Source: Daphnia carinata (lineage: Eukaryota; Arthropoda; Branchiopoda; Diplostraca; Daphniidae). Taken from it: a stretch of DNA of 64,000 nt. Below the pieces are notes generated by a model. That model searched no databases. It was not told where the DNA came from and saw nothing but the letters and a program-made list of their open reading frames with translations. Numbering within the stretch: the stretch's first letter is position 1; the number at the start of each line of letters is the position of its first letter. The DNA lies in the NCBI RefSeq assembly GCF_022539665.2, contig NC_081339.1, positions 7,375,367 through 7,439,366 of the forward strand, written 5' to 3'. The translations under genes were made by a program, and so were the position numbers. Shown here piece by piece: positions 24,740-37,635 of this stretch.

Positions 24740-24993
24740 AGGGGAGGGAGAAGGTTTTGCAGTCGAGAGTCGACACTTGAAACCGATTGCAGCTCGTTGC
24801 TGGGGCTCTCTCCATCCAACGGCTGCGCGTGTGTTGTTGTCTACTACTCGTGCTGTTGCGGGATAGAAGACGAAGGAGAAAAAAAAAAAAAAAAAAAAAA
24901 AAGAAAAAGGCAAAGCAGACGTCCATCTGATTCACGACGACGTCCATTTTCTGTTTGTTTTTGGCGCGCGCGCGCGCTCTGCCCTACTCGCCG
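24740..24993 (+). other. Probable 5' noncoding exon of the BTB-Psq gene
   Basis: A GC-richer block ends at a perfect donor, CTCGCCG|GTAAGTT, at 24993. The next plausible acceptor in the same direction is GGCAG at 27133, just before the BTB-Psq start codon, so this is likely its 5' leader exon with an intron of about 2.1 kb. The block includes an Inr-like and GAGT-rich stretch near 24740-24800, but the transcription start is not defined. The intron is unusually full of poly-T and poly-A runs. Confidence 0.45.
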
Positions 24994-27138
24994 GTAAGTT
25001 ACTTCTTCAATGTGTTTGGTGTTTTTCTTTAATTTCGCAAACAACGTTCGCCCAAATTCGTTTCGATTTTCACGATGATTTAGAATTAGAATTGTGTTTT
25101 GTTTTTTGAAGTCGAAATGTGTGTGTGTGTGGGTCTAACGGTAAAAGTAAGCCACACACAACAATGTGACGTCATTTAGGTGAAGGGATTTCGTGGAAAA
25201 AAAAAAAAAGGGGGGAGAAGCTTTTAAAAGACCAACAAACAAGACCCAAACAAAAACAGTACAAAAAAAAAAAGAATATCATCCGGGGGGGAGAGAACCG
25301 AGCCAAAGACGCCATATTTCCGTCGTGTGTGTGTGTGTGTGTTGTTTTTTTTTCTTGTCGTATTTCCTCCGGCACTCTGTTCAAATTTCGAATGACCGTC
25401 ATGGCTTCACATTTCTATTCATTCCTTTCTTTTCTTTTTCTTTCTTTTTTTGGTACAAAAATAAAGAAAACTTAAAAACAAAACAAAAAAAAACAAAACA
25501 AAAAAAGGAACTCACGTCTATATGGTCGAAACGGTTTCACGGGAAAGAGAGAAAGGACACGAGAATTCGATTCGTCTCTTCCTGGAAATTTCGCTCTCTC
25601 GCACGCCGTGCTCCGTTTTTTTTTTCCCCCACGCCAACGTGATTTGAAAATTTCGCCTTTCAGGTTTTTAGAAATGAGATCCCCTTTTTTCTTATTCACG
25701 TGCAATTTCGAAGAAACAATCTCACAAAACTGTACACTCTTTGAAGAAAAAACGATTGTCGAAATGCAGCGGGATGCAGTAACAGACGAAAGAACAACAT
25801 TGAACTTTGTACGTCTGCTATAAATGGGAAATGTACTAAACAGTGGGGCGATACCCCCCATCTTTTGGAAACTATTCGAAAATTCGGCGGCGATGTAAAA
25901 AAAAAAAGGGGGGGGGGGTGGTGGCAATGTGCAGACGACTGATTAATCCGCAAGATTGGATTGGGCGAGAACAAGCTGAGCTTTTAGTTTTATTGATCGC
26001 ACAGGGCACATTAATCATGAGACACGAATGCAATTTTTCTCTGACTCACTTTCAATTTTGATCCATTTTTTTTTTACTTTTTTTTTTTTTTTCCGTTTTT
26101 TTATTATTTTTTTTTTCCCGCTGGCGCATGCGCTTGCGCCATCTTTAGCTATTTCGGCGTGACTTTTTTTTTTTTTTTTTCATATTAGATTTATTTTTTT
26201 TCCTTTCTATTTTTTGTATTTTTTTTATTTTTCGAGGGTCGCATTGTTCAACTCCCTCTTTTCTCTTCATCCACCCGTCCGTCCGGGCCCTTTTTCTATC
26301 TGGGCCATGACTTGTAAAAAAAAAAAAAAAAAAAAAAAATATTATAAATGAAAAGAGAGGAACGGACGGGTTATATTTCCCCACGTTTGAAAAAAAAAGA
26401 AAAGAAAAGAAAAAGAATTAGCATTTAAAAAAATAAAAATTATTACGCAATTTTTTTTTTCTTCACCTCCTTTTTTTTTTTTTTTTTGTTTCGTTCAATT
26501 TCCGTTTTTGATGGGAGACTCATCCACCCGAAACCGGTTTTTTCGAGCCTTGCCAAAAATTCTGAGAAAAAAGTGTCAGTTATTTTCTCCACACTTTATT
26601 TCTTTTTTTTTTTCTTTCTCTTTTGCCGTTTCTCTCTCTCCCGTTTTTGTGTGTGTGTGTGTGTGTGACGTCGAAAAATAACAAGTTTCGGCTCGATCGA
26701 TTTCGAGGCGTCCTGCGTCGTTTTTCCCTTTTTTTTTTTTTTTTTTTTTTTTTTCTTTTTTCTTTTTTTTTTATCCCGGGGAGGAGGAGCGCCAGCGGGT
26801 GGGTGGGAGAATAAACAAGCGAAACTAGACACACACACACATAGAGAGAGAGAGAACGCAGGGAATTAAAAAAGTGGAAGGGAAAAAAAAAAATAATAAT
26901 AAAAAAAAAAGTAAAGAAAAAAAATATATAAAAGAAGAATGGATAACAAAAGATTGGGGAAGAACCCGCGTGCAGCGCTCCGCACGTTACAAAAATACAA
27001 CATTAAAAAAAAATAATAATAATAAGAAAATACAATTTTCAATGTACGGCCGCATGTGTCCATCGGCGTCGAAATTCTAATCGCATTTTGTTTCCCTTTA
27101 ATTAATATTAGATTTTTTTACATTTAATGGCAGGTACG

Positions 27139-29644
27139 ATGGAAATGTCTCACCATCAATTTTGTCTGAAATGGAACAACCACTCTACCAACCTGCTCAA
27201 AGTCTTTGGAAGACTCTTCTCCAATGAGAGTTTCACCGACGTCACTCTGGCGGCAGAGGGGAGAAGCATCCGCGCTCACAAGGTACAGCCCATCTCTTTT
27301 TTCTTTCCCCTCGCTCCCTTCTCTTTTTTTTTTATTTTAGATCCCCCCCCCCCAAAAAAAAAAAAAAAAATAATAATAATAAAAAAAAAAGGAAAAATAT
27401 CCATTATCCTCCACAGTTTTTTTTTTTTCTGTCCCCCCTTTTACCTCGTCTTTTTCCCTTCCCCCCTGGAGCAGTGCTCCGCTCCCGAACCCGTTGTTGG
27501 CGGAAAATCGATAATTTGGCTTTGCTTTTTTCCCCGTTTTTTTTTTCTTTTTCCATTTCTTTTTTCGTTTTTTTTTTTTTTACTCGTTCTTGGGTTTGTT
27601 GTGTTCTCATACTTGCTTCTTTGCACTGCAGATGGTGCTGTCGGCATGCAGTACCTACTTTGAACAACTCTTCTTGGAGCACGCCGAGCCACCCGTCACG
27701 GGACCGATGATCGTCATCATGCGCGAAACCAGTTTCGACGACCTAGCCATCATCGTCGAGTTCATGTACAAGGGAGAAATCAACGTCTCTCAGGTACGAC
27801 GCTTCTGGAACTTGAAAAAAAAAACAAAAAAACAAATGAATTCAAATGAATAAATCATTGAAAAATGGACACGTAGGATCAGTTGGGGTCGTTATTACGG
27901 ACGGCCGAAAGTCTGCGTGTGAAAGGCTTGGCACAGGCGTCGTCGGGAGGACACGGCGATTCGATGGAGCAGCCTTCGTTCACGGCTGCAGCGCCACCGC
28001 CTCAAGCGGCACAACAACAACAACAGCAGCAGCCGGTGTCACTGACGACGGGAGCTGTAGCGGCGCCGTGTCGCAAAACGCCCACGCCGACAACGACGCC
28101 ACCGCACAGCCAATCGAGCACATTTTCACCTCCTCCGCACACGATGGGTCAAGCGCCTCCGCCGCCGGCCCTCCTGCCCCTCTTTCAGAACGCCGCCCTT
28201 TTGTCAGCTGCCATCACAACGGTACGAACAAAAGAAAAGAAAAAAAAAAAACGAATAAATAAATGACGTGAAATAAAAATCGATAACAGTTTTTAGTTTT
28301 GACCTGACGTTTTTTTGTTGGGTTCCATGGACTTTGTTCAGGTAGAAAAAAAAAAGAAATATCGATCCACACAGCTGTTTGGGTTCCCTTTCCTTGTTGT
28401 TTGCTAGAAATTCCAGTCTTTTTTCTTTCATTTGTTTTGAAATTTTTGTTGTCATGTTTGGGGCGGGGTTTCTTTTTTTTTTTTTTTTTTTAGGTAGTGG
28501 AATCTTCGTCGTCATCGACGGGACGCGAATCGCCATCGAGCAAACGCAGACGAATTCGACCCAAAATCGAGCCGGGCACGGCCAGCCATCAAGACCACTC
28601 CAATTATTCAGACAATAGTCGGCCGTCTTCAGCCACGTTCACGCCTCGCATAGAAAATGTCGTTACTATGGTAACTCCATTAAGTTTAGTTCCGCCCCTC
28701 ATTTTGTTTTTCTTTTCTCCTTCACAACGATCAAATAAAAATAAAAGACGTCAATCAATTTAATTTTTTTCAGGGCCCACCACCACGTAACGAGGCCGAG
28801 ACGCCGACACGAAGCGACACGATGGAGAGCGCACCGACGTCCGCGTTAGACCTGCGTCTAACGGATCCATCCCACCTTCAAGAGTTGACCGCCCGGCTGG
28901 AATTGCGCGGTAATTTCGCTATCCAACCGCCAGATGGCGATAGCGAAACTCTACGCAAAGTCCAGCAAGAGAAAAGTAAAAAAACAAGAAAAACATATCA
29001 AAATTCAAATGTTGTTTTCAATATTTTACACAATTTAAATTTGATTTGGAAAGGCGAACCTCATTGTTTCTTCCGTGGATTTGCCGTCTATAAATTCAAT
29101 GACTACATCGCCCATGGAACCCGGCAACAGTACTGGGAAGAACCTTTCACTAAAGCTGTCATGGAAGGAATTCAGGTATTCATTATTTTCACGGACATTT
29201 TTGAATTTTTTGTTTGAAACTTACCCGATTGAAAACAAAAAGGATCGCGAGTTGGACTTGAAGAAAGGAGCGGAATTATTGGGAGTTTCGTACAGCACTC
29301 TCTATGGACGATACCGTGAATGTCATGGTTATTTGCGTCACGCCTGGACACGGGATTACCGTCGCTCTTCCGGTTCGGGAGTTGGCGGCAACGGAGGTGA
29401 ATGGTGGGAAGCGGATCCGCAAGAAGCGCACAGACGTGGAGAGAACGGCGGGATGACGGCCGAAGAACTTGTCGTCGAAGTAGACAGTTACATGGATGAG
29501 GACGTAATCGTCGAACGCGATTCGAATGACAAATCAACGGCCGATATCGAAGCTGCCAGCAAACAAGAATCTCTCATTCTCAGCATTCGTCACGGTAAAG
29601 TCCAGAGGAAACTTCAAGGAGCCCATCACAAAGAATCCTCTTAA
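27139..29644 (+). CDS. BTB-Psq domain transcription factor
   Basis: Predicted 517-residue nuclear DNA-binding protein. Seven exons join in frame: 27139-27282, 27632-27793, 27877-28221, 28494-28670, 28774-28975, 29054-29175 and 29243-29644. The N-terminal BTB domain (about residues 5-118) is of the insect tramtrack/bric-a-brac type: HHQFCLKWNNHSTNL, FTDVTLAAEGRSIRAHK, MVLSACSTYFEQLF and FMYKGEINVSQ. A low-complexity middle follows with Q148-Q154, Pro-rich stretches and a basic KRRRIRPK at 234-241. A Psq-type helix-turn-helix lies at about 369-418 (YWEEPFTKAVMEGI, LDLKKGAELLGVSYSTLYGRY). One BTB plus one Psq domain fits ribbon-like or bric-a-brac-like regulators; I cannot choose. The start at 27139 is preferred because an acceptor (GGCAG) at 27133 would cut off the upstream in-frame ATG at 27127. 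Confidence 0.9.
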
Positions 29645-30267
29645 AAACAAAATGGAGGGAAATTCAAATTTTTTTGATTTCATTGTTAATTTTTTTTTAA
29701 ACGTCCGGTGAGAATTGCAAGTCATTTTCTTTTTGTACATCTTGTTGGTTTTTTTTTTTTAATGTTCTATGACGTAACTCCATGTATACCCAGAAACAAG
29801 CAAAAAAAAAAGAAAAAAAGAAAAATGGAGTTGATTGTATACAATTCAGTCGATCTCATGGCCAATACTGGGCATCTGCTTCTCTTTTTTTTTTTGTGTG
29901 TGAACATTTTTCTATATCACATAATCCTATTTATCAGATGTGTTTGTTGAATGTTTCCCACCCATCAAACATTTTTTTTTTTTTGTTTCGTTCACTTCTT
30001 TTTGTTTTCTGAAAAATGTTCGTAGTCGTTTTCAAACACTCGCGCAACAGTGTCAATTTGTTTTTGTGTTTTGCAACATTTTTTAACGACATTTCTCTTT
30101 TCGTGCGTGTGGTGTGTGTACGTATGGTCAAAATATTTATTGGATCTGATTTAAAAAAAAAAAAAAGATGATTAAAAAACATTTTGACGACATTTCTCAG
30201 AATTTTGTGAAACTTTTGGGGTCAAGTTTTAAAATCAACTTTTTTTTTTTTTTTTAATTTGAACGAC
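29645..30267. other. 3' region between the BTB-Psq and integrin genes
   Basis: The BTB-Psq gene (plus) and integrin gene (minus) converge here, so this interval should hold both 3' untranslated regions. It is AT-rich with T-runs. No further gene is visible. Confidence 0.6.
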
Positions 30268-32909
30268 CTACTTACGACCGGCTACTCCTTTTTGAAATGC
30301 CGGGTTATTGTAATTGACCGAAGCCTCGACGTAGAGCGGATTATTATCCTAAGAAAATGAAGGGAAATCTCTTTCATCGTTTTCCACGTAAAAATTGCAC
30401 AGGTAAATTGAATTGCTTACGGCAGTCCATTTAGCGTTTTTGCTCTCGCTGATAAAACGGGCGTATTCTTTGCGATCGTACATGAAGAGGAGAAGCCTCC
30501 ACAAGAGCAAAAGGGCCAATCCGAGAGCGACGAGGGCTCCCATCATCATGAAAGCAATTTTCGACACTGGCAGGGCGATATTAGGCAGGCAAATTGTGTT
30601 GTTATAAAGAATGAATTTCTCGTCGTTTTCCGTGTAGCCATAAACGAAATCCCTTCGACTTGAAAATTAAAAATTAATCTTTTAAAAATAAAAAATTTAA
30701 TACGCTTAAATTTGGTTGAACGAAAATGTTCTAGCAACACACCAGCCAGTAGAGTTGTAAGTAATGGAGCATTTCCGGTATGGAAATAATTCTGTAAAAT
30801 CAAAAATAAATAATTGGCGCTAGTAATTAAAAAAAAAAAAAAATGAATCTCGCTAACGTACTCGGGGAGAATTCGTCGTCTTTGATCACATTAAAATGAC
30901 TGCATTCGAGAGCAATTTTATCTGCATCTTCATCTGGTGGGATACGCTCCGGCTCGACGCAATACGTAATTTCCTTGCAGGTGGTCGGGCAACTCTGCAT
31001 TTTTAGAAATCATTAACGTTTCTAATCATTTGAATTCAAAATAACAAATTGAACCTTACCACATTATCAGCTCGTTCGCAAGGACATTCATCACATTCAA
31101 TGTCTAAATCGATAATCAAAGCATCGGACAATCCGACCGGAGAGACAGCAATCGTTTGGCGGTGGGTAGATTTCCCAGCAGGGCATTGCGTGATCTAAGT
31201 ATTTGTGGCAATTGATTATTTGTTTCAAAGAAGGAAAAAAATAATAACGTTAACCTACTTCGATACTGATGTTATATCTGACCAGACTTCCAACTTTGAG
31301 TCCACCACAACTGGCACTCTCCTCAACTGGAGAGCCGGCCGGCTCGAGGCAGTTGGTGAAGTATCGAACTTTGACTCCATTTGTGGCATTATCTTTCAAT
31401 TCCACCGAAGACGTAATGAGCTATTAAGAAAAAAACTTTTCACATATTGTTTTTGAAATTAGGCAAAATGATGTCACCTTGTACTGATCCTCGACGAGGG
31501 TCACAACGTTGGATGAATCTGATGTCAGAACACCGACCGAAGAGCCGCTGATTAGCGGAGAAAACGTTTGGTAAGGTTTGGCCACATCTTTCGTAACAGC
31601 AAAAATAACATTCATCGAATGTTCCCGAACGAGGCGGCTGATTTGGCCCAGTGACGGATAGTCGTGTGTCAATCCGAAAGTATAATCTCGTCCATCCGGA
31701 TTTAAATGGCAATGTCCATCATTGGGAACTAAAATACCCCCCAGCTTTTAAGTTGTCAAGGAAAATATAGTTAAGCAATATCACATGGAAATTAGAAAAT
31801 CAGACCTTTCCGTTGCCTGCCTGTAAAAAACAAACGATGAAGAATGTCAATTAAAAAACAAATAATCACTAATAATTCAATTTTGATTACCAAATGTGAG
31901 TAGTTGTCGGTAATCATCAAGATGATGTGTCTGGCTTTTGCCCTCCATCCAATCTGTGATGTACAAACGGTAGCTTGAATAAGAGCTTCAAGTCCACCTT
32001 CCGGCTCATCATACGTTTCCACAATTTTCGCCCTATTGACTTCATTCTATGAGGATTTAAAAAACGAATTAAAAAATGGACACAGTGAATGAACGTTTTC
32101 TCTGTACCGTGAAGCGCTGGATATTATCAGCTATAGGCATATGGTTTATGAACGAATATGTCTTTTGCGAAGGCCTGATTGCATACAACGTCGTTAGTTA
32201 ATTGTTGAATTTAAAACTAATAATTAATTAATGTAGATAATACCAGCTGTATGGGAAGGCATTTTTGTCGACAAACGAGCCAAAACCGATGGAGAAATAT
32301 CGTGTGATGTTGCGCATAGTTGCGGCTAGTTTGCTGCTCAGTCTCTCCACTTGAGTTTTGTCGTCACCCATTGAATTGGAAAGATCCATCAAGAAATACA
32401 AATCGATGGGGTAGTCTTTAGCTTGCTTGAATTCTACCGCAATGCTATAAGATTGACCTGTTTCAAAAAACATATCACGAGTTTGTATCTTTTATTATTT
32501 AAAAAATGAATTTGATGTTACCCTTTCTGGCTTTGCTCATGGAGACTCTCTGCGGCCGTAGCTGGATCGGATCCTCTGATCTTTGCGCCTCAGCCAAGGG
32601 ATTATCTTCAGTTAATTGAATCTGCACTTGAGGGTCGACCACAAACTGCGTTGAACAAAGATCAGATTCATCTCTTTTCATGCATCGATTTCCGTTGAAA
32701 CTCTGTAACAGAAAAAGAAGAATTACATCATTTTTTTACATCAAATTTTAATTAGCATAAGATAAAATATTCACCGGTTGACGACACCAGACACAATCGC
32801 GGGTGATTGTACAATTTTTGCAATCGGTAGCTAAGCCACACAAAGGGACCAATTGGCACCAAGCGATCGGCCATAAAATGGCCATCAGGCTAATCATTTT
32901 CAAGCCCAT
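30268..32909 (-). CDS. Integrin beta chain lacking the EGF repeats
   Basis: Predicted 610-residue type I membrane receptor subunit. Thirteen exons join in frame: 32775-32909, 32522-32702, 32244-32457, 32108-32174, 31891-32046, 31806-31820, 31478-31744, 31259-31420, 31060-31194, 30862-30994, 30743-30791, 30421-30658 and 30268-30348. Order: signal peptide (1-about 20), PSI domain (CKNC..CVWC), beta-I domain with MIDAS D130-L-S132-N-S134, ADMIDAS D137/D138 and D212-E-P-E215-GG, hybrid remnant ending ECDECPCE, then directly the beta-tail (CPTTCKEITYC), membrane helix 539-557, WRLLLFMYDRKEYARF and tail motifs NPLY (587-590) and NPAF (599-602). Integrin beta chains are normally near 800 residues with four cysteine-rich EGF modules between hybrid and tail. 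Here the intron at 30995-31059 leaves no room for them. Metal-binding and talin-binding motifs are intact, so it is probably functional. Confidence 0.92.
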
Positions 32910-33988
32910 GTTGCACGTCGTTCATCAAACGTGATTCAACACTAAACAAACGAATACTGACAACAATTTCCTTTGCTTTCTGGTTTAATTTTGCGGTTTT
33001 GGTGTCATATCTTTACCGGATTTCGCGGTTAAGAAGCAAGACTTAATCATTGCGTTTGCGCCATTGTAACGCATCCTGCTGATGAAATGATTAACACACA
33101 ACGTATCAACACAATTCCATTTTACTTCCCTTGAAAAATAAGTGAAATTCAAATTGATTGCAATAAAGCTGTCGCCATAGCAAAAATGAAGTTTCAAAAA
33201 AACTTCTAAACAAAAACGAAACGACGACACTGATTTCCATTTAAGTCGTCTCGTCATTCTTAGAATTTCTTGCATCGACATTAATTATCCAAAAAAAAAA
33301 GAAATACATTCTGAAAAAATTAATCACTTGATAAATCGAAATAAAGAAAAAACAGGAAACAACTTTTAACTGATGGCGTTATTCGATATTGTGGGTCATC
33401 AACGACCCTTTCGATTGACAATTTCGAAACGCTGCAGACATAAAAAATTAAAGACGAAAATTAATGTTTTAATGCCAACGAGGTTTTGTGTCGTCTACCA
33501 AAAAAAAAAGAGAAAATATCAGGATTAAGATGAACCCGTTTTCATTAGCGATGTACTTGCAGCGAAGCCAAGAACTTTTGGTTAAACAGTTCAAGAACAA
33601 TCACTTTACAACGTTCGATGCGATTATCAAAGAAATTGTATCTTGTACGGCAACCGATATGGTACACACAATACGAGGCTATTCATTTTAAAGAAGAATA
33701 TTATTATTTTCCTTGAATAACTATTGGTGTGATCGATAACCCAAAACACCAAAATGCGCAGTATTTTATAACTCTTATAAATATAGATAAATCATTTTTT
33801 TCTGTGGGGTAGGGTAGATTAAAGAAGGAAGCGTGTAAAAAAAAAAATGAAGACGAAATGACGCCCTTTTTTTTTTAACTTAAAGAAGAAAAAAAAAAAT
33901 ACTCTTATCGATAATAATCGTACAGACAGTTATTGTGTACAGTTTGAGAAAACAAAAAGAATTTTGTAAAGAAGCGAAATGTTGCCCG
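32910..33988. other. Intergenic between integrin and ZYG11-family genes
   Basis: AT-rich interval holding the integrin upstream region and the 3' region of the ZYG11-family gene. Small open frames occur, but none has splice signals or recognisable protein features. Confidence 0.55.
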
Positions 33989-36900
33989 TCACCCTTCTAA
34001 ATCGTCCGAATGTTCATCGGCGTTCACCATTGCGTTGCGTTCGAGGTACTCGATTGAGCCCTCGAGAGCGTCTTTAGCGAAACGTCGCACTTTGTCGTCA
34101 GTTGTCCTCGCTACCAATTTCTCCAAAATCTGAAATCCATTTTCTTCTTTCAATAGTCGACAATATTTCTCGGCTACGACAGAACAAAATGCAGATCAGT
34201 TGGTGATGGCAACAACAAAAAAACAAAAATGAAACATAAAGAAATAGGGTCCTACCGTATACACGTGTAAGATTCGCCAACGCCCAAACGGCCCAGTACT
34301 GACATTGCGGTGTGTGATCCATGTCCAGAAGACGAAGGATAGGCTCGAATGACCTTTTACGAAAAATAAAACATTCATTTTAGAGCGTGAAGATAATAGG
34401 AGAAATGGGTGTAGTACCTGTAGTTGATATTGCGCTTAGAATCCAGATCCCAGCGATCAATAGCGGTGACGATTCGGTTAAGTACGTCTTCTCGGTTAGG
34501 CTCTTTGATTTTCCAGCATTCCGCACCGTCAGATGCGATATGTGCCAAAACACCAGCGGCATTGTAACTCACCTAAAGAGGATTTAGATGTGACATCCCG
34601 TTTGCATTATTTAGTGAGTTTTTACATCAAATAGTACTTCAATTCCATCGCTGGTAGAATAAAGTAATTCCGAAAAAACGGTGATGAATTCGGTGGTCAT
34701 CAGTTGCGGCCTCAATTCTTCCACTTCAGCCACGTTACCCAAAAGGCCCATCATATTACGAAGCAACTCGGGATGATTAGGGAAGGCCTGAAAAAGATTT
34801 TCAAATTTAATGGTGCATGAAACGTGGAAAAAAGAAATACGAGACTTATACTTTGAGACAATTGAGGAAGAATTGCATCCCACTGTGCCTTAAAAACCGC
34901 TTGCAGTTTAGAGCAGTTTCATCGGTCACGTTCCACATGGTAGACCACGCTACTTCCATGACGTCATCGCAAACATTGCGTCTTAGCTTCTCTTCTATCA
35001 GCTGTAACATCGTCTAAAATATCGAAATATTTGTTGAAGGAATTAACAACTTCAGCTATGAAACTCGAACTTACTTCGATCGCCCCGAGACTACCGACAA
35101 GTTGCTTAAACTTTCCATCAACTTGACAAGCTAATGAGTTCAGCAAATAAATAGCGATTCGTCGGACAAAGTCGTCTTGATTGTGGTCTCCCACGACATG
35201 GAGCAAGATGAGAATCAATCGCTCGTAACTAAACAGCTGCAAGACCAATTAAAACAAAATTTGATAATCAATTCAAAGTTGCAAGAAATCTGTAAGTCCT
35301 TACAACGTCCTGAGGAATTTTAAACTGACAAAGTGTCAAACATCCATTCCGCATCATGGTAGGATCATCACTGTGCATATCCATTGCTTTAAGGAGAACA
35401 GATATCGTCTTCTGCTTGATCCTGACATTGAGCAACGATCGCTCGCGTTCTGGGCTTTTGACGATATAAAATAGCGACGCACTGCAAAAATGAAAAAAAA
35501 AACATATAGATGTGAAGAGATATCAAATATGTTCCTGGAAATTGTACCGATTACCTTCCAGATATCTGAATATGACTTTCCGTCAGATGGTTTTCCATCG
35601 CTTGCAGGATAATATCCAACGCAGCTAGTGGATTCTGACAAGTTTCAGGACGTATAATACCATAAAGGTCATTTAAAACTCCTTGCATCATTTCTGCCCT
35701 ATCGATGTAAGCCTAAAGAAGAGCATAAGTTAAACTTGCCTCTGTTTGTCACAACTATAAGAAAACTAATGTCGATTTAGATTTACCTTCCCGGCTGCAA
35801 GAATTTGCTCTTCACTGGCATCACCGGTTACACAAAGAGCAGGTATGTGATGACGATGACAAGCTTCATGTGATGTGCCATAAAGACCCAACATATCCAG
35901 TGGATTGGAGATCCGGCTCCGTAGTCCTGGAATGTCTGTAGCCAAATTACCGCTTGGCGTCTTTTCAGCAACACCTATTAGGAAAACAATAATTACATCA
36001 GGCTTACGTTTCGTTGCTGATGCTCAAGAGTGTTACCCGTTCCAGCCAAATTTGTTCCAGAGATATCTAGGCATTTCAAATATGGCAGGCTTTCTACAAG
36101 CGTAGCTAAGGTCTGATTGGGTCGTTCGTATATTCCATTTTTTTCATTCGACCTTCCTCGGATATCACTGCTTTGCGAAATATCCAGGTGCCTAAGAATC
36201 ATACTCATTTATTCAGGGGCACTAACGTAAGTTTCACTCTCTTTTGTTACTTACCTCAGACTAACCAATTTGCAGATATGCTCAATGGCATCTTGTAGAC
36301 CAGATACATTATAAAGGATCAGTGTTGATAAATTGGGACAATGTAACAAACAGGACAGATCACCCACGTAATTGCATTCTGACAGATCTAGATAGGCCAG
36401 GTTGGGGAACCCTCTCAATAAGGAGGAAAAAAATTCATGGCCAGAATCAATGTGAACAGACTGAAGTACAAATTTTCTCAATTTTGGAGCTGTTATTTGT
36501 AGTTCAGTGACAGGTTGGGAGAAGAAATCAATGCATTCTGAAACAGTTAATGAAATCAACTGTTGGGAATATTCGTTCAAAATTCTCCTAACTCTTGGAG
36601 AGACCTGGGTAGACAAATGAAATTCTCTTCTTATATGTTTTAGAAATATATGAAGAATAACCATATGTTACCTTCATACGAATCAACTCCAACTCTCTGA
36701 GCTCATGTCTTAACAAGATTTCAGCTTCATGTTCTTTAAGGGTGCATAATTTCAGAGAAACTCGTTTGAGACGAGTGCAACTGGTATCCTCAAAAATGCT
36801 GACAAACTGAGAGTCTAGGTCTCTGTCTTCTTGAATCTGATAATGTAACAATCTCTCACAGAGCTCTGTGGGCAAAGAGAGTCCATCTCGTGCACCCAGG

Positions 36901-37004
36901 AAAAGAACCTGGTTGGCTGAATTCAAGTACTTCCCCAATGACTGGAGACAAAGATCTTGTAAACTATATGGGGTGTTATCAACAAGGATAGATTTGAAAG
37001 GCAT
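33989..37004 (-). CDS. ZYG11-family substrate receptor of a Cullin-2 ubiquitin ligase
   Basis: Predicted 761-residue cytosolic protein of the ZYG11/ZER1 family, which brings substrates (including proteins with N-terminal glycine) to Cullin-2 RING ubiquitin ligases. Twelve exons join in frame: 36672-37004, 36255-36604, 36037-36191, 35787-35974, 35555-35712, 35304-35481, 35075-35236, 34852-35013, 34626-34787, 34418-34572, 34256-34353 and 33989-34173. The N-terminal third carries leucine-rich repeats (LKRVSLKLC, LAYLDLSECNYVGDLS, LKCLDISGTNLAG). The C-terminal two thirds is an armadillo-like helical solenoid with family-typical stretches: MEVAWSTMWNVTDET, LLRNMMGLLGNVAEV, SYNAAGVLAHIASDG and QYWAVWALANLTR. 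Human ZYG11B is about 744 residues, so length is as expected. No damage is seen. Confidence 0.92.
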
Positions 37005-37635
37005 CGCTGTAGAGCAAAAATTTCGTTTGATCTAATGCGCGTAATCTTGAATTTTGGTATCTAAAGACAAAAGCTGATGAATTTTCCAGATCTGTTAGCA
37101 AGTTCACATTTCAACTCATCATTTAATATAACATAAACAAGTTTAAACTTTAAAAAGACTAAAGGGTTCTCTCCGAATTCATTACGATCCGTTTACTGTA
37201 CGATTTCGTATCCGTCAATTATTCAATTACAAATGGATTTTAGTTTTCTTCCCCTTTGAGTAATCTAGAAAATGTAAACACAGCAGGCAAGAATGGAAAC
37301 CCCCCCCCCGTTTGATAGCGCCACAGTGGTAGATATCCGAACCATATTCCCTAACTTTCTTGCTATCACTCCCCCTTCAACCTTTGTTTACCACGTTGTT
37401 GTCCCGGTGCCAAATTAATCGACGCCAAAAGAACGTTCGCACGCAAACCTTTTTTCTTCGAATTGATACAAATAGAACACGGTTTACTCAACCTCTTGTA
37501 TTGCGGAAATATAAACGTTCACTTAAAATCTACTTGCATTGTTCCATTCATAATCATAAACCTTTTTTTTTGTGAGCTCAGATCGTTAGATGAGATTTTA
37601 AAAAAGTTAAACAAGTTCACGGAAAATTTTTCGTT
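37005..37635. other. Intergenic between ZYG11-family and ACADM genes
   Basis: Upstream region of the ZYG11-family gene and 3' region of the ACADM gene, both on the minus strand. A C-run sits at 37301-37309. I see no gene. Confidence 0.55.

Noticed and set aside
25193-27080. Lys-rich and Phe-rich frames of 65-150 codons
   Set aside because: They are translations of poly-A and poly-T runs in the upstream intron of the BTB-Psq gene.
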